Source: Lachnospiraceae bacterium (GTDB lineage Bacteria; Bacillota; Clostridia; Lachnospirales; Lachnospiraceae). Taken from it: 64,000 nucleotides of DNA. This document shows, one piece after another, positions 16,625 to 25,470 of this stretch; the stretch's first letter is position 1; each line of letters starts with the position of its first letter. The DNA is taken from contig JAGAHC010000056.1 of the NCBI GenBank assembly GCA_017627275.1, forward strand, positions 16,204-80,203. Direction: 5' to 3'. Position numbers and translations under genes: made by a program. The notes beneath the pieces were generated by a model. It saw only the letters and a program-made list of their open reading frames with translations. It searched no databases and was not told the origin of the DNA.

Positions 16625-17368
16625 ATGAAACTGGTATTGTTAAGACACGGAGAAAGCGAATGGAACAAGTTGAACCTCTTCACGGGGTGGACGGATGTCG
16701 ATCTGTCCGAAAAGGGAGTCGAGGAAGCAAAACTTGCCGGCAAGACATTGCTGGAAAACGGGTTCGACTTTGACATCTGCTACACCTCCTACCTGAAGAG
16801 GGCCATTCACACCTTAAACTATACACTGGCCGGCATGGACAGAGAGTGGCTTCCCGTCATCAAGTCGTGGAAACTCAACGAGCGTCACTACGGCGCGCTG
16901 CAGGGTCTCAACAAGGCGGAGACGGCGGAAAAGTACGGCGAGGACCAGGTGAAGATCTGGCGCAGATCCTTTGACATCACCCCGCCGCCGCTCGAAGAAG
17001 GGGATGAACGCAATCCCGCAAAGCAGGAGATGTACCGGAACGAAGACAAAAACCTGCTCCCGCTGACAGAGAGCCTCAAGACGACCATCGCGCGCACGGT
17101 CCCCTATTTCGAAGAGGAGATCCTTCCGAAGATGAAGGAAGGAAAGCGCGTCATCATCGCCGCCCACGGCAACAGCCTCCGCGCGCTGGTGAAATACTTT
17201 GAGGATCTTTCCGAAGAGGAGATCATCGAGGTGAACATCCCGACCGGCGTACCGCTCGTCTACACCTTTGACGACAACGGCAAGTTTGTTTCCAAGGAAT
17301 ACCTGGGCGACCAGGAGGCGATCGCAGCCAAGATGCAGGCGGTAGCCAACCAGGGCAAGAAACAATAG
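16625..17368 (+). CDS. gpmA: 2,3-bisphosphoglycerate-dependent phosphoglycerate mutase
   Basis: GpmA interconverts 3- and 2-phosphoglycerate in glycolysis through a phosphohistidine. The 247-residue product has the active-site RHGESEWN near the N-terminus, the substrate segments ERHYGALQG and [10 protein letters not shown], and the second histidine in [10 protein letters not shown]. The start is ATG 16625 behind AAAGGAG. It is followed by two hairpin repeats rather than a clean T-rich terminator. Confidence 0.96.
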   Translation: MKLVLLRHGESEWNKLNLFTGWTDVDLSEKGVEEAKLAGKTLLENGFDFDICYTSYLKRAIHTLNYTLAGMDREWLPVIKSWKLNERHYGALQGLNKAETAEKYGEDQVKIWRRSFDITPPPLEEGDERNPAKQEMYRNEDKNLLPLTESLKTTIARTVPYFEEEILPKMKEGKRVIIAAHGNSLRALVKYFEDLSEEEIIEVNIPTGVPLVYTFDDNGKFVSKEYLGDQEAIAAKMQAVANQGKKQ

Positions 17369-17374
17369 AAGGTA

Positions 17375-17405
17375 GGAACCACTTTCTTCAGAAGAAGGTG
17401 GTTCC
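17375..17405. repeat. Near-perfect 15-bp hairpin repeat after gpmA
   Basis: GGAACCACTTTCTTC (17375-17389) pairs with 17391-17405, with one G-T pair and a single unpaired centre base. It starts six bases after the gpmA stop. It shares the GGAACCACT outer sequence with the larger inverted repeat at 3591-3664. It may help end gpmA mRNA, but no strong T-run follows. Confidence 0.75.
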
Positions 17406-17413
17406 TTCCACCA

Positions 17414-17448
17414 AGTGTGTCAAAGAGAACCGTCCCCTCTGACACACT
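17414..17448. repeat. REP-like hairpin with AGAACCGTCCCC core
   Basis: AGTGTGTCA (17414-17422) pairs perfectly with TGACACACT (17440-17448) around a 17-base loop containing AGAACCGTCCCC. From memory, very similar elements occur scattered in many Firmicutes genomes, some near IS200-like/RAYT transposases. None lies nearby here. It sits 14 bases upstream of the promoter of the GntR operon. Confidence 0.65.
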
Positions 17449-17461
17449 CTCAAAAAATTGG

Positions 17462-17490
17462 TTGACAGACCGATACGGGAACGATATATT
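17462..17490 (+). promoter_or_regulatory. Promoter of the eight-gene YtrA-type operon
   Basis: A consensus TTGACA (17462-17467) and TATATT (17485-17490) are 17 bases apart, making this one of the strongest promoter matches in the window. A palindromic operator begins at the next base. Confidence 0.85.
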
Positions 17491-17517
17491 AAGTGTACTA
17501 GGATTACTAGTACACTT
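17491..17517. promoter_or_regulatory. Palindromic operator, probably for the adjacent GntR/YtrA regulator
   Basis: AAGTGTACTAG and its exact reverse complement CTAGTACACTT flank GATTA, forming an 11-5-11 palindrome right after the -10 box. Its position covers the transcription start, so a bound dimer would block the operon. The first gene encodes a GntR-family repressor of the YtrA subgroup, whose known members autoregulate through such palindromes. Confidence 0.78.
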
Positions 17518-17595
17518 AATTTTTTTGTGGAAGATTTTGTAACTGCACGACAAAGAACCCCCACATATGGAAAACACAGGGGGCAGGGAGAAAAG

Positions 17596-17988
17596 ATGTT
17601 TATTGACTATCAGGACGCGAGACCGATCTATGAACAGATCGTCGAGCAGTACAAAAAGCTCATCCTGATGGGCGCGCTTACACCGGACGAGCAGATGCCG
17701 AGCGTCCGGTCGCTTGCGGTGGAGCTGTCCACGAATCCCAATACGGTGCAGAAAGCGTATTCGGAATTGGAGCGGCAGGGCTTCATCTACACCGTCAAGG
17801 GAAGGGGCGCCTTCGTCCAGAAGAATGAGCGGCTGGTGGAGAGCAAGAAGGAAGAGCTGATCGAGACGATCCTGGCGCTTGCGAGTGAGGCGGAGGAACT
17901 CGGCATGACCAAAGAGGAGATCAGACAGGCGCTTCGTGCACGGGAAGAGAAGACAGACAAGGTAGAAGTGCCGGGAGGTGCATCATGA
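17596..17988 (+). CDS. GntR family (YtrA subfamily) transcriptional regulator
   Basis: A short 130-residue regulator: a GntR winged helix (about 8-78) with PIYEQIVEQYKKLI, PSVRSLAVELSTNPNTVQKAY and KGRGAFVQ, and a short C-terminal helical dimerisation tail as in the YtrA subgroup. YtrA-type repressors usually control the ABC transporter encoded with them. The start is ATG 17596 behind AGGGAGAAAAG; the frame extends upstream to 17458 but that covers the promoter and operator. It overlaps the ATPase gene by four bases. The leader between operator and start is about 78 bases. Confidence 0.9.
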   Translation: MFIDYQDARPIYEQIVEQYKKLILMGALTPDEQMPSVRSLAVELSTNPNTVQKAYSELERQGFIYTVKGRGAFVQKNERLVESKKEELIETILALASEAEELGMTKEEIRQALRAREEKTDKVEVPGGAS

Positions 17989-18890
17989 TAGAGACGATCG
18001 GTTTATCGAAACGCTTCGGCGATGTCCGGGCGGTGGAGAACGTATCCCTGCAGATCAGAGAGCAGGAGGTATTCGGTCTGGTCGGCACAAACGGTGCCGG
18101 AAAGAGTACGCTGCTCAGGATCATCACCGGAATTCTGAAACAGGATGCCGGAACAGTCCTGGTGGACAGCGAAGTCGTTTTTGACAATGTTGAGACCAAG
18201 AAGAAGTTTTTCTTCATTCCGGACGACCCGTACTTCTTTGTAAACGGGACGGCGGAAGATATGAAGAAATACTATGCGGAGATCTATCCGGGGTTTGATA
18301 CGGCGCGGTTCGAAAGACTGTTAAAGGATTTCGGACTGGACGGCCGCAGAAAGATCGCGGGTTATTCCAAGGGGATGAAGAAACAGCTCTCCATTCTCCT
18401 GGGGCTTTGCGCGGGCACAAAGTATCTGATCTGTGATGAGACATTTGACGGCCTGGACCCCGTGATGCGGCAGGGCATCAAGAGCCTGTTCGCCAAGGAC
18501 ATGGAAGACAGGGGACTGACCCCGGTCCTGACCAGTCACAACCTGCGCGAGCTGGAAGACATCTGTGATCATATGGGACTGCTTCATCAGGGAGGCATTC
18601 TCTTATCGGAGGACATTTCCTCCATGAAGCTTTCGATCCAGAAGGTCCAGTGCGTTTTCGCGGCAGGGATCGAAGCGGACAGCGCGATGAAGGATCTGGA
18701 CGTGCTGTCGCATAACGTGCGGGGAAGACTGCACACGATCACGGCAAGAGGCACGAGAGAAGAGATCACGGCGCACTTTGGTTCGTATCCCACGATCTTC
18801 TTTGAGATCCTGTCGCCGTCCCTGGAAGAGATCTTTATTACGGAAACGGAGGTGGTCGGTTATGACATCAAAAAACTCATCCTCGACTGA
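17985..18890 (+). CDS. ABC transporter ATP-binding protein (YtrB-like)
   Basis: A 301-residue ABC ATPase: Walker A GTNGAGKS, signature YSKGMKKQLS (a variant of LSGGQ), Walker B YLICDETFDGLD and an H-loop in LTSHNLRELED. The C-terminal 80 residues form an accessory domain as in drug and bacitracin-type exporters. It overlaps the regulator by four bases and the permease by about 29 bases, so the three are tightly coupled. It is the only ATPase encoded in this operon, which matters because importer-type permeases follow. Confidence 0.93.
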   Translation: MIETIGLSKRFGDVRAVENVSLQIREQEVFGLVGTNGAGKSTLLRIITGILKQDAGTVLVDSEVVFDNVETKKKFFFIPDDPYFFVNGTAEDMKKYYAEIYPGFDTARFERLLKDFGLDGRRKIAGYSKGMKKQLSILLGLCAGTKYLICDETFDGLDPVMRQGIKSLFAKDMEDRGLTPVLTSHNLRELEDICDHMGLLHQGGILLSEDISSMKLSIQKVQCVFAAGIEADSAMKDLDVLSHNVRGRLHTITARGTREEITAHFGSYPTIFFEILSPSLEEIFITETEVVGYDIKKLILD

Positions 18891-21072
18891 GAAGACCATG
18901 ACGTTTATACAGAAGCAGAAAAGCATCAGCAGAAGAAGACTGGTCCTCTGGGTACTGTCCTGCCTGTACTTCTTTACGGCACACATTCTCGGGACCCTGA
19001 TGATTCTTGTGGCAAACAGACCCGGCACCAACCCGGAGAGAATGCGCAAAAGCATGCTGGATGCATTCTCCACCTATCTCGGGACAAGGTATCCGATCTG
19101 GTTCTTTGTGATCATCATTGCGGCGGTGCTCGGGATCCAGGGCTTTGCCTATCTGTATGATCAGCGGAAGGTGGATTTCTACGAGAACCAGCCGATCGCC
19201 AGAAAAGACCGCTTCTTTACGATCTATATCAACGGGATCCTGATCTATGTGCTTCCGTGTCTGGTTTCCCTGGCACTGGCAATCATCATCCTGATGGTCA
19301 ACGGGTTCTTTAACATGGCGCTCCTTGCGGACATCCTGTACGGCGCGATCCGTGTCTTCATCCTGTTTCTGGGGATCTACCATGTGTCGATGATCGCGTC
19401 CTTCTTAACGGGAAACGTGGTAATGGCCGGGATGATGACGGCCTTCCTCCTGCTGGTCGAGCCGGTCACGAGACTCCTGCTGGAGGCGCTTCGGTCGACC
19501 TTTTTCAAAACATATTTTGCGGACACCTTTGCCTTTGATATTATGCTCAACCCGGTCTACAACTATATCATCCCCGGCCAGTGGGGAAGCAGCTTTTTCT
19601 CAAGGGTGATCTACGAAAACAGACCGGGAGAGCTGCTTGCGCACGTGGCGTCCATGAGAATGGGAAGAGACATCGTGGCGCTTGTCGTCATCGCTGCAAC
19701 GCTTTTTATCGCCTACCTCCTGTATCAGAAACGACGGAATGAAATGTCTTCGGTCGCCATCGCGTTCGAAGGGATCAAACCGGTTCTGAAACTTGTGGTC
19801 GGCGTGCTGGGAGCGCTTTGCTGCGGGATGATCATTCGCAGCCTCTTCGGATTCACAGGCGGCGGCGCCACGTGGTTCACGGTCCTGATCATTATTCTGG
19901 CGGGCATTGTCATCTGCTGCTTTGCGGAAGTCATTTATGATATGAACATTCACGCGATGTTCCGGCATGCCTGGCATATCCCGGTCGTGGTCGGACTGTC
20001 GCTCTTCCTTTTCTTTGTGTTCCGGCTGGACCTTTTCGGTTACGACAGAAAGGTGCCGGACGCATCGGACATCCAGAGCGGCGCGCTGGTTTTGCATAAT
20101 ATCAACAACAACGTTTATGATGAAAATCTGGACTACATAGAGCCGATCGACTTCGCGCAGAAATACATGTTCCTGGAGGATGCGGAAGCGATCGCCGAGA
20201 TCGGCGCCATCGGACAGGAGCAGTATGTCAATACCATGAACGGCCAGACCGAGGGCAATTACCGGTCGAACGGCTGGCAGGGGCTGCTCACATACCGCCT
20301 GAAAGGGGGCTGGGTGATCACAAGAAGGATCGAGATTCCCTACGATGTGGACGAAGCGCTGTTGAACCGGCTGATGGGGACCGAAGAATACAAAGAAGGC
20401 ACCATGATGGTCTATCAGGACGAGGCGATCCGTGCGCTGGAGGGCAGTGAAACAGGCATCGTAAAACTGGTCTACACGGACGGGATCCTCGAAAGAGGGA
20501 TCCAGGCCGGAAGAACAGAAGAATTGTACAGCCGTTTTGCGGAATGCTACAGGAAAGACCTGGAACAGTTTGATTTTTCGCTCCTCAGGAAGGGATCGCC
20601 CGTCGGCGTCGCGCGTATCGATGTGACGGAGATGAGTACGGATCCGTACGGCGGAGGACAATATGTCTGGCTGCAGTTTCCGGTCTACCGGGAATACACC
20701 CATACGCTTAACTTCCTGAAAACGATCGGCGTGGAGCTTCCGACCGACAATGCGCTTCGCGCGGAAGAAGTTATGGACGCGCGCGTCGAGTGGCATGAGG
20801 AGATCGCAGATGAAGACGGAAACGTAAACTATGCATACCGTGTCGTCAGCTATTCCGATAAAGAAATGATAGAGCAATTCCTGGAAAAGGTCAGACCGCA
20901 CGACCTGTTAGATGCCTGGTCGGGCGAGGAATCGGCGGACGAATACAGTGTGAGCTTTACGATCAATACGGCGCCGGAGGGCTACAGCGGAGAACGCAGC
21001 GGCTCTATCCGCAGAGAAGATCTGCCGGCGGGAGTGTTAAAGGATCTGGAGAATGCCGTACCGATGCAGTAA
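18862..21072 (+). CDS. Large ABC transporter permease with extracytoplasmic C-terminal domain
   Basis: A protein of about 736 residues. The first 400 residues carry some 10-12 hydrophobic segments; the remaining 330 or so are soluble with a mixed alpha/beta look and probably lie outside the membrane. From memory it resembles permeases annotated with DUF6449 that accompany YtrA-type regulators, but I cannot confirm the family here. I chose ATG 18862 behind GGAGGTGG, overlapping the ATPase gene; ATG 18898 (MTFIQKQKSISRR) is an alternative just after its stop. With the ATPase it should form an exporter or sensing complex. Confidence 0.75.
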   Translation: MTSKNSSSTEKTMTFIQKQKSISRRRLVLWVLSCLYFFTAHILGTLMILVANRPGTNPERMRKSMLDAFSTYLGTRYPIWFFVIIIAAVLGIQGFAYLYDQRKVDFYENQPIARKDRFFTIYINGILIYVLPCLVSLALAIIILMVNGFFNMALLADILYGAIRVFILFLGIYHVSMIASFLTGNVVMAGMMTAFLLLVEPVTRLLLEALRSTFFKTYFADTFAFDIMLNPVYNYIIPGQWGSSFFSRVIYENRPGELLAHVASMRMGRDIVALVVIAATLFIAYLLYQKRRNEMSSVAIAFEGIKPVLKLVVGVLGALCCGMIIRSLFGFTGGGATWFTVLIIILAGIVICCFAEVIYDMNIHAMFRHAWHIPVVVGLSLFLFFVFRLDLFGYDRKVPDASDIQSGALVLHNINNNVYDENLDYIEPIDFAQKYMFLEDAEAIAEIGAIGQEQYVNTMNGQTEGNYRSNGWQGLLTYRLKGGWVITRRIEIPYDVDEALLNRLMGTEEYKEGTMMVYQDEAIRALEGSETGIVKLVYTDGILERGIQAGRTEELYSRFAECYRKDLEQFDFSLLRKGSPVGVARIDVTEMSTDPYGGGQYVWLQFPVYREYTHTLNFLKTIGVELPTDNALRAEEVMDARVEWHEEIADEDGNVNYAYRVVSYSDKEMIEQFLEKVRPHDLLDAWSGEESADEYSVSFTINTAPEGYSGERSGSIRREDLPAGVLKDLENAVPMQ

Positions 21073-21114
21073 CGACGGGATCCGGCAGATGAGATTCAAC
21101 AAACGGAGGACAAC

Positions 21115-23622
21115 ATGAAAACAAACGGAAAAAGATGGATAGCGCTCTTTCTTGCCCTTGTCATGATCGTGGGCATGACGGCCTGCGGAAAGAAGGAGAA
21201 AGAGAATCAGGAAAACGCTTCCGCGCCCGGCGGGCAGGATGCCGCCGCGAATGCGGAGGAGATGAAGCAGTACGTTTACAAGGAGGAAAAGCTTTCACTG
21301 CCGGAGGACGTCAATCCGGAAACCATCAGTGAAATGCATAAGGTGGGAGACAGCATCTACGTTTCCGGCATGAGCTACGGCGAACGTCCTCTCTATGCGG
21401 TCTACCGTCTGGCAGAAGACGGACAGCTGCAGGACAGCAGCGAGATCGCGTTAAAGGAGAACGAAGACATCGGCCGTGTCTGCTTTGACGAAGACGGAAA
21501 CCTCTATGGGATCAGGACCCGCTATGCGTGGGAAGTGATGGACGAAGAAGTCATCGGCGAGGAAGAAATGGGAGACGAGGCGGAATCCATGGAACAGGCA
21601 GTTCCGGTGGAAACGCCGCAAGAAGCGGACCCCGATACAGTGACGGAAGAAGAACCGGAGACGGAAGAAGCAGAAACGGAAGAAACAGAAGCATCGGCGG
21701 AAGAACTCATCGCGGATGAAGAGATGGGATTCAGCTCGGATGAGGCCTTCCTCGTGAAATACACGCCGGACGGAACGGAACAGTACGCGGTCAAATTAAA
21801 CGGCGATGAAAACGGCGCAGAAGGCGGTTCCTACTGGTATGCCAACGGCATCCATTACACACCGGACGGTATCGTCGTCTCTTCCTATGAAGATATTCGG
21901 ATCTATGATCCGGAGACGGGAGAAGAAAAGAACAAGGTCACGATGCCGGACAATCTCACGGCGGACTATGTCATTCAGACCAAGGACGGGAAGATCGTGA
22001 TCGGCGGCTATAACTACAACCAGGCGGCCGAGACCGGAAACTTTGTTTTCAAGGAACTGGATACGACGACCGGAAAACTGGACAAGGACATTACGCTGAC
22101 AAGCGGAATGGCCTGGCGTTACAATTTCTTCCCGGGCGCAAACAAGGATCTGATCATGACGGATGATTCCGGAATCTATGAAGCCGATCTCGGCGGGGAA
22201 CCGGTAAAACTGATGGACTTTGTGGCATCTGACGTTCTGGCGGACGGATTCATGTCGCTGGTCCCTGTCGGAGAAGGAAAGTTCCTTACGATGGGATCGA
22301 ACCCGGAGACGGGAGAAAGACAGTTGTTTACCTACACCAAGGTGGATCCTTCGACCATCAAGGATAAGATCCCGCTCACCATGGCGTGCTATTATCTGGG
22401 GTGGCGTACCAAGAACATGGTCGTCGACTTCAATAAATCAAATGACACCTACCGCATCAATATCGTCGATTACTCGATCTATGATTCGGAGGCCGATTAT
22501 AATGCCGGCATGACGCGTTTCAATGCGGACATTGCTTCCGGCAATATCCCGGACCTGCTGGAACTGAGCACCAACATGCCGGTCGACTCGTATATGTCGA
22601 AAGGCCTGTTCGAGGACCTTGCCCCCTATATGGAAAAGGACGCGGAGCTCTCCGGAAACAAGTACCTGACGAATGTATTTGATGCCTTTAACCCGGAGGG
22701 CAAGATGTACCAGATCATTCCTTCCTTCTCGGTCACGACCCTGGTCGGCAAGAGCTCGATCTTCGGAAAGGAACCCGGCATCACCGTGGCAGAGCTGGAG
22801 AAACTCAGATCGGAATTCAACATCGATTACAAGTATCTGATGGGTCCTTCCAACAGGGAGATGGCGTTCTATCTGCTGCTGGTTTACGGAAACAACAGCT
22901 TCGTCGACTGGAAGAGCGGAAAGTGCGACTTTGACAACGAAGAGTTCATCAACCTCCTTGACTTCATCGGCCGCTTCCCGAAGGAACTGAACGAGAGCGA
23001 CTGGGAAGAAGATACGCAGAGCTTCTACAGAAACGGCAGATCGCTGGTCGAGAATGCCTACTTCTCCGGTTATCAGGATTACACGATGGACCGTTACGGA
23101 ACCTTCGGCGAGGAGATCACCTTCGTGGGCTACCCCAACGGCGGGAAGGAAGACTACAGCGGATCGCTCATCAACAGCTACCGCCGCTTCGCGATGGGCT
23201 CCACGTCAGCCAACAAGGAAGGCGCATGGGAGTTCCTCCGCACCTATCTGACAAAGGACTACCAGGACAAGGTGGCGGAGCAGGAAGGTAACTTCCCCGT
23301 GCTGGAGTCCGCCCTGGAGGAACTGGAAAAGAAGGCGCAGGAAAAACCGTATTATACGGATGAAGACGGCAAGAAAGTGGAATATGATAACACCTGGTGG
23401 GTCGACGGACAGGAGATCAAGATCGAACCCTTAAGCAAAGAAGAAGCCGCCGCCTTTACGGGCTACCTGAAGAGCCTTACGCATGCGATGTCCTTTGACG
23501 AAAACATCATGAACATCATCCAGGAGGAAATGGGACCGGTACTGGAGGGACAGAAACCCGCATCAGAAGCGGCAAGGATCATCCAGTCCAGGGTCAGCAT
23601 CTATATCAACGAGAATTCATGA
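21115..23622 (+). CDS. Solute-binding lipoprotein with N-terminal beta-propeller-like region
   Basis: An 835-residue lipoprotein, about twice the usual size of a family 1 solute-binding protein. A signal peptide ends in GMTAC with Cys as the lipid site. Residues about 50-410 contain short repeats of the type GDSIYVSG, FDEDGNLYGI, YTPDGIVVSS, TKDGKIVIGG, suggesting a beta-propeller, interrupted by a very acidic low-complexity insert (about 138-205). From about residue 415 the sequence turns into a typical carbohydrate-binding fold (MACYYLGWRTKNMVVDFN, FNADIASGNIPDLLEL, MGSTSANKEGAWEFLRTYL). It starts 42 bases after the permease gene and its stop overlaps the next permease start. Ligand unknown. 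Confidence 0.85.
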   Translation: MKTNGKRWIALFLALVMIVGMTACGKKEKENQENASAPGGQDAAANAEEMKQYVYKEEKLSLPEDVNPETISEMHKVGDSIYVSGMSYGERPLYAVYRLAEDGQLQDSSEIALKENEDIGRVCFDEDGNLYGIRTRYAWEVMDEEVIGEEEMGDEAESMEQAVPVETPQEADPDTVTEEEPETEEAETEETEASAEELIADEEMGFSSDEAFLVKYTPDGTEQYAVKLNGDENGAEGGSYWYANGIHYTPDGIVVSSYEDIRIYDPETGEEKNKVTMPDNLTADYVIQTKDGKIVIGGYNYNQAAETGNFVFKELDTTTGKLDKDITLTSGMAWRYNFFPGANKDLIMTDDSGIYEADLGGEPVKLMDFVASDVLADGFMSLVPVGEGKFLTMGSNPETGERQLFTYTKVDPSTIKDKIPLTMACYYLGWRTKNMVVDFNKSNDTYRINIVDYSIYDSEADYNAGMTRFNADIASGNIPDLLELSTNMPVDSYMSKGLFEDLAPYMEKDAELSGNKYLTNVFDAFNPEGKMYQIIPSFSVTTLVGKSSIFGKEPGITVAELEKLRSEFNIDYKYLMGPSNREMAFYLLLVYGNNSFVDWKSGKCDFDNEEFINLLDFIGRFPKELNESDWEEDTQSFYRNGRSLVENAYFSGYQDYTMDRYGTFGEEITFVGYPNGGKEDYSGSLINSYRRFAMGSTSANKEGAWEFLRTYLTKDYQDKVAEQEGNFPVLESALEELEKKAQEKPYYTDEDGKKVEYDNTWWVDGQEIKIEPLSKEEAAAFTGYLKSLTHAMSFDENIMNIIQEEMGPVLEGQKPASEAARIIQSRVSIYINENS

Positions 23623-24545
23623 AGCAGCTTGTGATTCCGTTTCGGAAGACGGAAAAACAAAATAAACCGCATCATGCGGACAAACGGACCGGAAAACAGC
23701 GGGCCATCAGCTGGGGGTTTTTAGCCCCCAGCGTGGCCGGTGTTTTTCTGTTTTTTGTTGCTCCGTTTTTTGTCGTCATCTATTATTCTCTGATCAACAA
23801 TGTGGTCCGGCGGGAGTTCGTCGGGCTTTCCAACTTTATCAGGACCATCGAGAACAATGCCTTTAAGCTGGCGGCCGTGAACACGATGAAGTTTTCGCTG
23901 ATCGCGGTGCCGCTTGCGGTCGTGCTATCCCTTCTTCTTGCCATCGTCCTGATGAGCCGGATCCCCATGAAGAGTACCTTCCGGAGTTTCTTCCTGTCGC
24001 CTTTGATGGTGCCGGTCGCTTCGGTCGTTCTCATCTGGCAGATCCTGTTCAACTACAACGGGTTAGTGAATGACATCGTCGCAGTGTTCGGCGTGGATAA
24101 GATCGACTGGTTAAAGAGTCCGCACGCGCAGGTGGCGATCATCCTGCTGTTCTTGTGGAAAAACCTGGGATACAACATGATCCTCTTTATGGCGGCGCTC
24201 GCGAGCGTTCCGCAGGATCTGATCGAGGTGGCGAAACTGGAAGGTGCAAACGACTTCCAGATCTTTTATATCGTAAAGCTGCGGTTCATCTCGTCGACGA
24301 TCCTGTTCGTGACGATTATGTCCCTCATCAACTCCTTCAAGGTGTTCCGGGAGATCTATCTGATGACGGGAGATTATCCGTATGATTCGCTGTACATGCT
24401 GCAGCACTTTATGAACAATACCTTCCAGGCGCTCGATTACCAGCGTCTTTCGGCGGCAGCCATTCTCATGGCGCTGGTGATGATCGTGATCATCGCCGTG
24501 CTGATGAAGACGGAAGACAAGTTTGAGAAAGACATTGAGGAGTAG
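23619..24545 (+). CDS. Sugar-type ABC importer permease (MalF/UgpA-like)
   Basis: A 308-residue permease with about six transmembrane helices and the importer EAA loop (EVAKLEGANDFQIFYIVKLR), where the G is typical of carbohydrate permeases contacting a MalK-type ATPase. It overlaps the binding-protein gene by four bases. The N-terminus has a basic cytoplasmic stretch. A MalK-type ATPase is not encoded in the operon, so it must use a shared ATPase from elsewhere or the YtrB-like one upstream. Confidence 0.9.
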   Translation: MKQLVIPFRKTEKQNKPHHADKRTGKQRAISWGFLAPSVAGVFLFFVAPFFVVIYYSLINNVVRREFVGLSNFIRTIENNAFKLAAVNTMKFSLIAVPLAVVLSLLLAIVLMSRIPMKSTFRSFFLSPLMVPVASVVLIWQILFNYNGLVNDIVAVFGVDKIDWLKSPHAQVAIILLFLWKNLGYNMILFMAALASVPQDLIEVAKLEGANDFQIFYIVKLRFISSTILFVTIMSLINSFKVFREIYLMTGDYPYDSLYMLQHFMNNTFQALDYQRLSAAAILMALVMIVIIAVLMKTEDKFEKDIEE

Positions 24546-24551
24546 TGCTCT

Positions 24552-25454
24552 TTGAAAAAGAGTTTCAGAAAGTGGTGTAAAGAGAATATCGTTCTGATCC
24601 TGGGGACGGCCATTGCCCTCTTTTTTGCGGTCCTCTTTCTTCTGCCGATCGTTCTGACCTTCACCAATTCGCTGATGTCCTCTTCGGAGATCGCGGCCAA
24701 CTACGGCGCGGTCTTTGCGACCACGGACACCGGCGGGAAGGTGTTCGTGTCCCGGACGGTGACGCTGAAGTTTATCCCGGACATGGTCTCGTTTTCCCAG
24801 TACTTCACGGTCCTCTTAAAGAGCCCGGAGTACCTTTTCAAGTTCTGGAATTCCGTTATCTATGTGGTGCCGATCGTGGTGTTCCAGCTGACGGTGGCTA
24901 CGCTTGCGGCCTACGGCTTTTCCCGGTTTACGGGACGCGTCAAGGAGATCATTTTCTTTGCCTACATCATCCTGATGCTGATGCCCTACCAGGTGACGCT
25001 CGTTCCGAACTTCCTGGTGTCCCGCTTTTTGCACATCGTCGACACGAGATGGGCCATCTGGCTTCCGGGGATCTTTTCGCCGTTTGCAGTGTACCTTCTG
25101 ACGAAGTTTATGCGAAGGATCCCGAGCAGCGTGATCGAAGCGGCCCAGATCGACGGCGCGAATGAATGGATGATCTTTTCGAGGATCTGTCTGCCGCTTT
25201 GCAGGGGCGCGATCGGCTCCATCGCGATCCTCGTGTTCATCGATTACTGGAACATGGTGGAACAGCCCCTCATCCTGTTAGCGGATGAGGAGATGCATCC
25301 GCTGTCGGTGTTCTTATCGAAGATCAATGCCGGCGAGATATCGCTCGCGTTTGCGGTCGCCGTCATCTATATGATCCCGCCGCTTCTGATCTTCCTGTAC
25401 GGGGAAGACAATCTGGTGGAAGGCATTTCCTTCCAGGGCGGCGTTAAGAGTTAA
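24552..25454 (+). CDS. Sugar-type ABC importer permease (MalG/UgpE-like)
   Basis: A 300-residue permease with six predicted helices and the EAA loop EAAQIDGANEWMIFSRICLP. The start is TTG 24552 with GAGGAG about nine bases upstream. It pairs with the preceding MalF-like protein. An unusual extracytoplasmic loop of about 50 residues lies between the first and second helices (about 45-95), longer than in most MalG proteins, and could contact the large lipoprotein or the adaptor encoded downstream. Confidence 0.9.
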   Translation: MKKSFRKWCKENIVLILGTAIALFFAVLFLLPIVLTFTNSLMSSSEIAANYGAVFATTDTGGKVFVSRTVTLKFIPDMVSFSQYFTVLLKSPEYLFKFWNSVIYVVPIVVFQLTVATLAAYGFSRFTGRVKEIIFFAYIILMLMPYQVTLVPNFLVSRFLHIVDTRWAIWLPGIFSPFAVYLLTKFMRRIPSSVIEAAQIDGANEWMIFSRICLPLCRGAIGSIAILVFIDYWNMVEQPLILLADEEMHPLSVFLSKINAGEISLAFAVAVIYMIPPLLIFLYGEDNLVEGISFQGGVKS

Positions 25455-25470
25455 GGAAAGGGAGAGAGTT

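Noticed and set aside
19600-20901. Long antisense open frame (433 codons) within the permease gene
   Set aside because: It lies fully opposite a well-supported gene, has biased composition typical of the reverse complement of high-GC coding DNA, and no recognisable motifs.
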